From contig CAZUAQ010000077.1 in assembly GCA_964618455.1 (NCBI GenBank), positions 1-21,250 of the forward strand: a DNA stretch of 21,250 nucleotides, written 5' to 3'. The stretch's first letter is position 1; each line of letters opens with the position of its first letter. The DNA comes from CAZUAQ01 sp964618455. Lineage in GTDB: Bacteria > Planctomycetota > Phycisphaerae > UBA1845 > PWPN01. This document shows, in pieces, positions 14,635 to 21,250 of the stretch. A program made the translations under genes and the position numbers. The notes under the pieces are model-generated. The model searched no databases. It had not been told where the DNA came from and saw only the letters and a list, made by a program, of their open reading frames with translations.

Positions 14635-16359
14635 ATGAACGCCTATCGCCTGCATCGCACTGCCGCATTCCTGGTCATCTCGGGTTTCATCGTTGTCCTT
14701 GCTTCACCGGTCACCGCTCAAGCCGGGTTGCCGGAGGTTACATGGGAACGCGTCGTGATTGATCCGGCGTACAAAGCCGAGGCCTGCGCGGTCGCGGACC
14801 TCAACGGCGACGGGCGGCTGGACATCATCGCCGGTGAGAACGGGTACGCCGCACCCGATTGGACGCCCCACCGCTTCCGCACCATCGATACGAACGTGGA
14901 CGGCAGCGGTTATGCCGACGTGCGGCTCGATCAGCCGTACGACGTGAACGGCGACGGGCGAGTGGATGTGCTCTCGGTGCGGCGGGCGAAGGAACTCGTG
15001 TGGTACGCGAATCCAGGCAAGCGAGACGGCATGTGGCCGATGCACGTGGTCGGCGAGTCGACATGGACCGAGGGCGTGATCGTGGCGGACGTAATCGGCG
15101 ACGCGACGCCGGAGTTCATTGCGCCGACCGGGGACAAGGGCGGGGAGTTGAGCCTCTGGACCGTGGCGAAAGATCCTTCGACAAAATGGAGACGGATGAC
15201 GATCGGCCCGCGTGGCGGTGGTGCGCACGGACTGGGTATCGGCGATATGAATCGCGACGGGCGGAGCGACATCCTCACGCAGGTGGGCTGGTATCCCACG
15301 CCGGCCGAGGCGAGCGAAAAAAACACGGACTCGAAGACAAGGGCGTTTCACGAACTCGATCGCGGCAATATGCATCACCCGGTGGTCTACGACTTCGACG
15401 GCGACGGTGACCAGGACGTCGCGGCCGCCTCGCCGCATGACTACGGCCTGTGGTGGTGGGAACAAGGCGCAGACAAGCAAGGTAAGCCCGCATGGCAACG
15501 CCACACCATCGACGAGACGCTCTCGCAGATGCACGTGCTCCTTCTGGCGGATGTCGACGGGGATGGTGACGGCGATCTCGTCTCGGGCAAGCGTTTCATG
15601 GCCCATGGTGGAAACGATCCCGGAGCGAAGGAACCGGCGCTGCTCGTCTGGTACGAACTGTCGCGCTCCGGCGGGGAGGCAAAATTCGTCCGGCATACGA
15701 TCGACGACAATTCCGGCGTCGGCTACACGCTGACTGTTGATGATCTCGATGGGGACGGCGACCTGGACATCGTCACCAGCAACAAGAAAGGCGTTCACCT
15801 CTTCCGGCAGAAAGGCACGCCGGAGTTCGCCCCGCTGTTCAACGGCAAGGACCTGTCCAACTGGGAAGGGGATGAAAGCGTCTGGCGCGTGGAAGACGGC
15901 GTGCTCATCGGCGAGACGGAAACCGGGCTCAAGCACAACAACTTCCTGATGTCTAAGGGGCGTTACGCAGACTTCGTGCTGACGCTGGAGGTGCGCCTCG
16001 AACCCGACTCGGCCAACAGCGGGATTCAGTATCGCAGCGCGCCCGCCGAGCACGGTGAGGTGCGCGGCTACCAGGCGGACATCGGCAAGGGCTGGTGGGG
16101 CAGCATTTACGATGAACTCGGGCGCGGGCTGTTGAACGACGGCTACAAAGGTCTCGGCGAGAAGGCGGTTGTGCCCGGCGGCTGGAATCGATACGTTCTT
16201 TATGCGGTGGGCGAGACGATGCGCGTGGAGATCAACGGGACGCTCTGCACGGAGCTTCACGACGATGTCTCCGGCGAGGGCATCTTCGCCCCGCAGGTGC
16301 ACAGCGGCGGACCGACCAAGGTGCAGTTCCGCAACATCCGACTGCGTTTGGTGAAGTAA
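14635..16359 (+). CDS. Exported VCBS/FG-GAP propeller protein with C-terminal DUF1080 domain
   Basis: The 574-residue product has a signal peptide ending near VTAQAG and starts at ATG 14635 behind GGAGA (the upstream ATG 14623 lies before that site). Residues about 40-390 form an FG-GAP/VCBS repeat propeller, with calcium-type loops DLNGDGRLD, DVNGDGRVD, DMNRDGRSD, DFDGDGDQD, DVDGDGDGD and DLDGDGDLD. From about residue 398 (FAPLFNGKDLSNWEG) a DUF1080 domain runs to the end, with GKGWWGSIYDE and VHSGG motifs. DUF1080 is annotated as 3-keto-disaccharide hydrolase in newer databases. The fusion suggests an extracytoplasmic carbohydrate-processing protein with a binding propeller. It is 53 bp ahead of a lipoprotein gene on the same strand. 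Confidence 0.9.
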   Translation: MNAYRLHRTAAFLVISGFIVVLASPVTAQAGLPEVTWERVVIDPAYKAEACAVADLNGDGRLDIIAGENGYAAPDWTPHRFRTIDTNVDGSGYADVRLDQPYDVNGDGRVDVLSVRRAKELVWYANPGKRDGMWPMHVVGESTWTEGVIVADVIGDATPEFIAPTGDKGGELSLWTVAKDPSTKWRRMTIGPRGGGAHGLGIGDMNRDGRSDILTQVGWYPTPAEASEKNTDSKTRAFHELDRGNMHHPVVYDFDGDGDQDVAAASPHDYGLWWWEQGADKQGKPAWQRHTIDETLSQMHVLLLADVDGDGDGDLVSGKRFMAHGGNDPGAKEPALLVWYELSRSGGEAKFVRHTIDDNSGVGYTLTVDDLDGDGDLDIVTSNKKGVHLFRQKGTPEFAPLFNGKDLSNWEGDESVWRVEDGVLIGETETGLKHNNFLMSKGRYADFVLTLEVRLEPDSANSGIQYRSAPAEHGEVRGYQADIGKGWWGSIYDELGRGLLNDGYKGLGEKAVVPGGWNRYVLYAVGETMRVEINGTLCTELHDDVSGEGIFAPQVHSGGPTKVQFRNIRLRLVK

Positions 16360-16412
16360 GGCCGGCATTCGCTGTGTGCATCGGCATGAACATCAATCAC
16401 GGAGGAGTCCTC

Positions 16413-16961
16413 ATGTCCCCCCATGTGATGCGTTGGAAGTCCATGATGCTCGCGATCGTTCTTTGGGCGGGCGCGACCGGCTGCGTTCAGTACGGGCAGG
16501 ACATCGAAGCCTGCATGGTGCAGAATCAGCAGCTTCGCGAGGAGAGCGCGCAGCTCGCCGACGAGCTGGAAGCACTTCGCGTCGCCAAAGACAAGGAGCT
16601 GGCCGAGTGCCGACAGGCAAACGAAGCGACGCAGGCTTCGCTCGCCCACTCGCGCAACAAGGTGCAGGCGGCGGAATCGGCCCGCGCCCGAACGCAGCAG
16701 CAGCTCTCGCAGACGAAATCGGGTCAGCAGAACATGAGCTCGACCCTGGCGGAGAAAGAGCGGACCATCAACACGCTCGAGACGGAAGTCGCGCGGAAGT
16801 CGAACGAGATCGCCGCGCTGCGCAAAACCGAGGGCACGCTTCGGGCGCAGATCAAAGCGCTCGAGGCTGAGGTCAAGGTGCTGCGCGATGCCCTCGACAA
16901 GATCAACGCGCAGATGGAAGCGCTGGATCCGACCGGGAACGAGGATGGCGGAAGTCGGTGA
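16413..16961 (+). CDS. Coiled-coil lipoprotein
   Basis: The 182-residue product starts at an ATG 5 bases after GGAGGAG (an in-frame upstream start at 16374 lacks such a site). A signal peptide ends in the lipobox GATGC, with Cys at residue 24. From about residue 30 to 170 the chain is rich in Glu, Ala, Gln, Lys and Leu with heptad-like spacing, and reads as one long helical coiled coil. The last residues are acidic and flexible. No enzymatic motif is present. It could be a periplasmic spacer or scaffold. It lies 45 bp before the M20 gene, possibly cotranscribed. Confidence 0.85.
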   Translation: MSPHVMRWKSMMLAIVLWAGATGCVQYGQDIEACMVQNQQLREESAQLADELEALRVAKDKELAECRQANEATQASLAHSRNKVQAAESARARTQQQLSQTKSGQQNMSSTLAEKERTINTLETEVARKSNEIAALRKTEGTLRAQIKALEAEVKVLRDALDKINAQMEALDPTGNEDGGSR

Positions 16962-17006
16962 CCTCCGATCCCGCCGAACCGCGCAGACACCGCGCAGGTT
17001 TGAATA

Positions 17007-18200
17007 ATGAAATCACCCTTTACCGACACCATCGCCGCTCTGAACGACGACCTCGTCACGTGGCGTCACGATTTTCACATGCACCCGGAGCGGTCGCGGC
17101 ACGAGCATCGCACGTCGCAGAAGGTGCGCGAGATCCTGTCGGGCGTTCCTGGACTGCGTGTGCTGGATCCGTTCGACGAGACGGATGTGGTGGCGGTACT
17201 GAATGCCGATCGCCCCGGACCGTGCATTGCCCTTCGCGCGGACATGGACGCCCTGCCGATCGACGAGCAAACGGGGAAACCCTGGGCCTCGCGGAACGAA
17301 GGCGTGATGCATGCGTGCGGACACGATGGCCACACGACGATCCTGCTTGGCGCGGTGCGGACGCTGGCGTCGGTGGCGGAGCGATTCCCCGGACCGATCA
17401 AGTTCATCTTCCAACCGGATGAAGAGGGTGACGGCGGGGCACAGCGGTTGTGCGCGAAAGGCGTCCTGCGCGATCCCGAGGTGCGCGCGATCGTCGCCCT
17501 GCACGCGTGGCCGAACCGCCCGGTGGGCACGGTCTCCATTCGTCCGGGCCCGGCCATGGCTGCCAATTCGTCGCTGTTCATTCGGGTGCGCGGGCAGGGC
17601 GCGCACGGCGCGTATCCCCACCGCGGCGTGGACACGATCGTGGTGGCGGCGCACATCGTTACCGCCCTGCAGACGATCGTCGCACGAACCGTCAGCCCGG
17701 TCGAACCGGCGGTGGTGACCATCGGCCACATCACAGCCGGTGCGACGACGAATGTCATCCCCGACACCTGCACGATGCGTGGAACGATCCGTTTCACCGA
17801 TCCCGCGCTGGGCGAGGAACTCACCGAACGCATCAAGCGCCTCGTCGAGCACACCGCCGCCGCCCATCGCGCTGAAGCGGACGTCGAGATCGCGCCGGGC
17901 TATCCCCCCTTGTCCAATGATCCGGACCTCGCATTACTCGTCCACGAATGCGCGGCCGATACCCTCGGCGACAATCGGATCATTACCGACGAACCGATCA
18001 GCATGGGCGTCGAGGACTTCGCGTTCTACGCGCAGCAGGTGCCCGCCTGCATGTTCCGCCTCGGCGTGCGACCGGTCGATCAGGACACCTATCCCGGATT
18101 GCACAGCCCCTTCTTCGATTTTAACGACGACGCGCTGCCGATCGGCGTCACCCTGCTCTGCCACGTGGTTGATCGATTCTTTGCCAAGCACGCGGAGTGA
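17007..18200 (+). CDS. M20 family metal-dependent amidohydrolase
   Basis: Members of the M20D/HipO-like group cleave N-acyl amino acids and similar amides, in the cytoplasm, with two metal ions. The 397-residue length is typical. Visible landmarks are the DFHMHPE motif near residue 30, LRADMDALPI near 77-86, the metal ligand motif HACGHDGHTT (Cys 104), the catalytic QPDEEGDGG (Glu 139-140), GAHGAYPHRGVD in the dimerisation lid and GLHSPFFDFND near the C-terminus. Where the family normally reads HPELSFEE this protein reads HPERSRHEHRTSQ. The start ATG 17007 has only a modest AGGT upstream. The stop TGA is 2 bp before the next ATG, so it is coupled with the following membrane protein. Substrate is unknown. 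Confidence 0.92.
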   Translation: MKSPFTDTIAALNDDLVTWRHDFHMHPERSRHEHRTSQKVREILSGVPGLRVLDPFDETDVVAVLNADRPGPCIALRADMDALPIDEQTGKPWASRNEGVMHACGHDGHTTILLGAVRTLASVAERFPGPIKFIFQPDEEGDGGAQRLCAKGVLRDPEVRAIVALHAWPNRPVGTVSIRPGPAMAANSSLFIRVRGQGAHGAYPHRGVDTIVVAAHIVTALQTIVARTVSPVEPAVVTIGHITAGATTNVIPDTCTMRGTIRFTDPALGEELTERIKRLVEHTAAAHRAEADVEIAPGYPPLSNDPDLALLVHECAADTLGDNRIITDEPISMGVEDFAFYAQQVPACMFRLGVRPVDQDTYPGLHSPFFDFNDDALPIGVTLLCHVVDRFFAKHAE

Positions 18201-18202
18201 GC

Positions 18203-19762
18203 ATGAACGCGGTGTCGATGATCGCCCAACCCGAATCGTTCCCGCTCAGGCTGCTGCGTTTCGTCAACGTGATGATTGCCGTGGGTCTTGCGTGGTTTTT
18301 CTTTCTCGCCCCGGGACTGACCGCTTTGCGATTCATCCGCGACCCGGGCAGTCGCAGCGATCGCATACCCGAGCCGGCCTTCGCATGGCATCGCACGCTC
18401 TCCCCGAAGTATGAAGCCTGGGCCGAGGCGCGTGTGGCGGGAGGTGATGCGACGCAACTCTCGATCCATGACATCTCCGGTACGGAGTGGCCGCTCTTCG
18501 GGACCGTGTTCTACCTGTGGGCGACTGAATCACTGCAGGACGCGTGGGATGGCGGTCAGCGATCCACGAAGCTTCCGCCGAAGGAGTACGCCCAAGGTGC
18601 CATCGACGCCGCCATTCGCCTCGTCATCGATCCCGGTCACGCGAGTTGGGTCAAGCAACACTGGGGGGAAGCGTATCTCACGCGCGAAAACGTCTTCTAC
18701 CGCATGCTGCTCATCGGCGGCATCACCAGCCATATCCGTTTGACCGATGACCGGCGTTACGAGCCGATACTCCGCGAGCAGGTCGAGACGTTGTCGGCGG
18801 AGTTGGATGCATCGCCCTTCGGACTGCTCGACGACTACCCCGGCGAGTGCTACCCCACGGACATCCTGGCTGCGTGGGCGGTGATCCGTGAAGCGGACGA
18901 AGTTCTCGGCACCGATCATACGGCATTCGCGCGGCGGGCGCAGCGGGCGTTTCGCGGACCGCTGCTCGATCCGGTCGGTCTTCCGCCCTACGCTGCCAAC
19001 CCCCTGACCGGCCAGATCTATGGCCGTTCACGCGGCTGCGGTAATTCCTTCATGCTCATCCACCTGCCCGACCTCTGGCCTGATCTCGCGCCGGTCTGGT
19101 ACGACGCCTACGAAACACACTTCTGGCAGCACAACTGGACCGCCGTCGGATTCCGCGAGTTCCCCAAGGATGAGCCGAACCGAGACTGGTACGCCGACGT
19201 GGATGCCGGGCCGGTCATCGCCGGACACGGCATCGCCGCCTGCGCTTTCGGTGTCGGGGCGGCACGGGCGCACGGTCGGATCGATCACGCTTACCCGCTG
19301 ACCGTCGAAATGATCCTGATGTCGTGGCCGCTTCCCAATCACACGCTGCTGCTGCCCCGCCTGCTTTCCAACGCGACCGACGCACCCTACCTTGGCGAGG
19401 TCGGTGTGCTCTACGCCCTGACGCGGCCGATGAGCGAACACGTCACGCTGACGAAAGCCGGCGGTCTGCCCCCGTTCGTCTGGATCGTGCTCACGCTCTA
19501 TCTCGGCCTCGGACTCCTTCTGCTATTTACCGGCTGGCGGCGCTGGAAGCATCGACATCGGCGTATGCAGAAACGCCGGGTGCCACTGGCCACGGTTCAG
19601 TTCGGGTTGTGGTTGCTGCTGATCGTCGGAAGTGTGCTGTCAATGGCTGTGGGGTTCTCGCTACTCGCGCCGCTATTCCTGCTCATGGCGTTGGTGTTTC
19701 CGTTCACGTTGCGAAACCGGAAGGCCGCAACGCCCGAGTCCGCTGCAGCTTCAACGCCATAG
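18203..19762 (+). CDS. Uncharacterised membrane-anchored alpha-helical protein
   Basis: I do not recognise a firm family. ATG 18203 follows GGAG at 5 bases; GTG 18197 would overlap the M20 stop codon but lies within that site. The 519-residue product has one N-terminal membrane segment (about 15-38), a large extracytoplasmic or cytoplasmic domain, and two or three C-terminal membrane segments (about 428-448 and 465-505). The domain has FGTVFYLWATESLQDAW, LDDYPGECYPTDILAAWAV, RGCGNSFMLIHLPDLW, an aromatic HFWQHNW stretch and DAGPVIAGHGIAACAFGVGAAR. This layout suggests an alpha/alpha-barrel fold. A distant link to linalool dehydratase-isomerase-like proteins is possible but I cannot support it further. 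It is coupled to the M20 amidohydrolase and convergent with the sirtuin gene, 10 bp away. Confidence 0.85.
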   Translation: MNAVSMIAQPESFPLRLLRFVNVMIAVGLAWFFFLAPGLTALRFIRDPGSRSDRIPEPAFAWHRTLSPKYEAWAEARVAGGDATQLSIHDISGTEWPLFGTVFYLWATESLQDAWDGGQRSTKLPPKEYAQGAIDAAIRLVIDPGHASWVKQHWGEAYLTRENVFYRMLLIGGITSHIRLTDDRRYEPILREQVETLSAELDASPFGLLDDYPGECYPTDILAAWAVIREADEVLGTDHTAFARRAQRAFRGPLLDPVGLPPYAANPLTGQIYGRSRGCGNSFMLIHLPDLWPDLAPVWYDAYETHFWQHNWTAVGFREFPKDEPNRDWYADVDAGPVIAGHGIAACAFGVGAARAHGRIDHAYPLTVEMILMSWPLPNHTLLLPRLLSNATDAPYLGEVGVLYALTRPMSEHVTLTKAGGLPPFVWIVLTLYLGLGLLLLFTGWRRWKHRHRRMQKRRVPLATVQFGLWLLLIVGSVLSMAVGFSLLAPLFLLMALVFPFTLRNRKAATPESAAASTP

Positions 19763-19772
19763 CAGACTCCTG

Positions 19773-20540
19773 TTACGAGAGTGCCTCGTCGATCGCCTCC
19801 AGCGTGACGCCGATGGGCGATCGCAGCACGGCGTCGGCCGCTTCGTCCAGCGGCGTCTCGTCGCGATTGAGAATCACCAGGGTGGCGCCGTTCCGCCTGG
19901 CATACACCGGCAACGAGGCGGCGGGCTCAACCACGAGCGACGAACCGATCGCCAGAAACACGTCCGACGCGCACGCCAGCTCAAGCGCTTTCTCCAGAAC
20001 ATCCTGCGGCAGCGACTGGCCGAAGGACACGGTTGCCGGTTTCAGCCATCCACCACAAGCGTCGCATTGCGGCACGGCATCGTTGACGTTCTCCTCAAAC
20101 CACACGCGCGCCGGCCAGCGCTTGCCGCACTGAACGCAGTCGACGAAAAGCTGCGTCCCATGGAGTTCATAGATCCGCGCGCTGCCCGCTTCGGCATGAA
20201 GCCCGTCGATGTTCTGCGTAATCACGCCCGCCAAACGGCCCTGCCGCTCCCACTTTGCGAGGATGCGATGCCCGGCGTTCGGTGTCGCCCGTGCCATCTC
20301 GGGCCACCCCTCGCGCTTCATCTTCCAGTACTCCGCACGCGCCTCATGGCTGGCGAGAAACTCGTCAAAGTAGATCGTGCGGTAGCGCGTCCACACGCCA
20401 CCGGGCGAGCGGAAGTCGGCGATGCCCGACTCCGTGCTGATCCCCGCGCCGGTGAACACCACTGCTTGACTCGACGCCGCCAGTTGCCGGGCCACTTCCT
20501 GGATCATGACATGGTCCATGTCTCGATTGTACTCCGTCAT
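19773..20540 (-). CDS. Sir2-family NAD-dependent protein deacylase
   Basis: Sirtuins remove acyl groups from lysines using NAD. In the 255-residue form starting at ATG 20540, the NAD-binding GAGISTESGIADFRSPGG is at residues about 31-48. TQNIDGLH and the catalytic His in ELHGTQ follow. Two zinc-binding Cys pairs are present (C-V-Q-C and C-D-A-C), then GSSLVVEPAA in the C-terminal Rossmann part. Length is normal. The start is uncertain: ATG 20540 and 20519 both lack a strong Shine-Dalgarno site, and the frame is open to 20597. I see no clear Tyr/Arg pair that would mark a desuccinylase, so acyl preference is left open. It is divergent from the transporter gene on its right. Confidence 0.93.
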   Translation of the reverse strand: MTEYNRDMDHVMIQEVARQLAASSQAVVFTGAGISTESGIADFRSPGGVWTRYRTIYFDEFLASHEARAEYWKMKREGWPEMARATPNAGHRILAKWERQGRLAGVITQNIDGLHAEAGSARIYELHGTQLFVDCVQCGKRWPARVWFEENVNDAVPQCDACGGWLKPATVSFGQSLPQDVLEKALELACASDVFLAIGSSLVVEPAASLPVYARRNGATLVILNRDETPLDEAADAVLRSPIGVTLEAIDEALS

Positions 20541-20731
20541 GCCGACGCGTCGCAGTTCGACGCCGGCGTGGACACGCATCGGCACCATCGCTACCATGCC
20601 TCACTCGACCCCAGGCCTGCCCGCCCACCCGATGGATCGCCAGCGATCTTCACGCCCTCCACCGGGTTCGACCGCATGAACGGAGCCTCACCATCTTTCG
20701 CAAATCGGAAACCGTCGCCGTTTTCTCGCTG

Positions 20732-21250
20732 ATGGGCGTCACGCTCTGCTGGGGCCTGGTGCCGGTCATGCTGCGCTGGCTGCGCCACCACGTGGACGAC
20801 GGGTTCACCACCAACCTGATCCGATATCCGGCGGCAACGCTCCTGTTTCTTCCGCTGATGGTTATTGTCGTCCGGCGCAAGGGCATGACCCGTATCTGGT
20901 TGACGGCACTGATACCCGCCTCGGTAAACATCATCGGCCAGACGCTCTGGGCATGGGCTCCGTACTACCTTCAGTCGAACACCATGGCCTTCGTCGGGCC
21001 CACGGCCACCGTCTGGGGCATCCTGGCCGCCTTTCTGATGTTTCCCGATGAGCGCCGCCTCGCCGGGAGCCCGTGGTTCTGGAGCGGCACTCTCTGTTTC
21101 GCGTGCGGATTCCTTTTGATTTTCACCGGAGGCGAGACCTCTTCTGATGGCAATACCCTGACCGGCTATGTCATTCTGCTGGCCTGCGGCATGTGCTGGG
21201 GCTGTACGGCGTTTTTGTCCGGTACGTCATTCACGACCACCACCCCCTCT
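20732..21250 (+). CDS. DMT/EamA-type transporter, 3' end outside the window, probable frameshift
   Basis: This is the beginning of a drug/metabolite transporter membrane protein. From the first canonical ATG (20732) it reads GVTLCWGLVPVMLRWL, a typical EamA first helix, followed by several hydrophobic helices (TNLIRYPAATLLFLPLMV, ASVNIIGQTLWAWAPYYL, NTMAFVGPTATVWGILAAF and others). The frame is open upstream, but no ATG, GTG or TTG is available there. An ATC at 20693 sits 7 bases after GGAG, so the true N-terminus may be slightly longer or the start altered. At 21198-21201 the frame breaks: reading on with one extra base gives LYGVFVRYVIHDHHPL, a normal EamA continuation, while the current frame gives unusual Thr/Ser-rich sequence. 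This is either a frameshifted gene or a sequencing error. Confidence 0.72.
   Translation, partial: MGVTLCWGLVPVMLRWLRHHVDDGFTTNLIRYPAATLLFLPLMVIVVRRKGMTRIWLTALIPASVNIIGQTLWAWAPYYLQSNTMAFVGPTATVWGILAAFLMFPDERRLAGSPWFWSGTLCFACGFLLIFTGGETSSDGNTLTGYVILLACGMCWGCTAFLSGTSFTTTTPS

Noticed and set aside
19632..20732. A 366-codon plus-strand frame overlapping the sirtuin gene
   Set aside because: It runs antisense across the sirtuin, whose motifs (GAGIS, TQNIDGLH, zinc cysteines) are complete on the minus strand.
1..21250. Mobile element, CRISPR array, tRNA or rRNA genes
   Set aside because: No transposase or integrase motif, no regularly spaced repeat set, and no tRNA-like cloverleaf or conserved rRNA segment was seen on either strand.

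Overview
The window is GC-rich bacterial DNA with mostly rightward genes. Several gene families point to Planctomycetota, possibly a Phycisphaerae-like lineage: two DUF11-repeat envelope proteins, a secreted sulfatase, a propeller protein fused to a DUF1080 domain, paralogues with a pseudopilin-like C-terminus, and a membrane protein with a CxxCGY...CPxCG zinc ribbon. This placement is inferred from gene content only. No rRNA, tRNA, CRISPR array, insertion sequence or phage gene was seen.

Layout. 1-2282 holds the 3' five-sixths of an aconitase gene. 2283-2893 is a 611 bp non-coding, partly AT-rich leader. 2894-7783 is an envelope cassette: a DUF11 lipoprotein, a strong terminator, a small lipoprotein with a duplicated C-terminal motif, a second secreted DUF11 protein and another terminator. 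7973-9541 encodes an exported sulfatase. 9638-13724 carries two tandem paralogous membrane proteins, then a translationally coupled zinc-ribbon membrane protein. 13759-14551 (minus strand) is a fluoride-channel/DUF190 pair. 14635-16359 encodes the propeller-DUF1080 protein and 16413-16961 a coiled-coil lipoprotein. 17007-19762 is an M20 amidohydrolase followed 2 bp later by an uncharacterised membrane protein. 19773-20540 (minus strand) is a sirtuin. The right edge is the start of a DMT/EamA transporter gene that appears frameshifted.

How the genes fit together. Much of the window encodes exported or membrane proteins: two lipid-anchored proteins plus one coiled-coil lipoprotein, secreted adhesin- or coat-like DUF11 proteins, a sulfatase and a DUF1080 protein likely acting on polysaccharides outside the cytoplasm. 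The DUF11 pair shares a C-terminal ending that resembles, from memory, the ending of chlamydial OmcB. A shared envelope protein of the PVC superphylum is the most interesting hypothesis here. The paralogous pair at 9638-12864 is the second point of interest: its 5' ends are nearly identical in DNA while the rest has diverged widely. I found no clear-cut new defence or mobile system.
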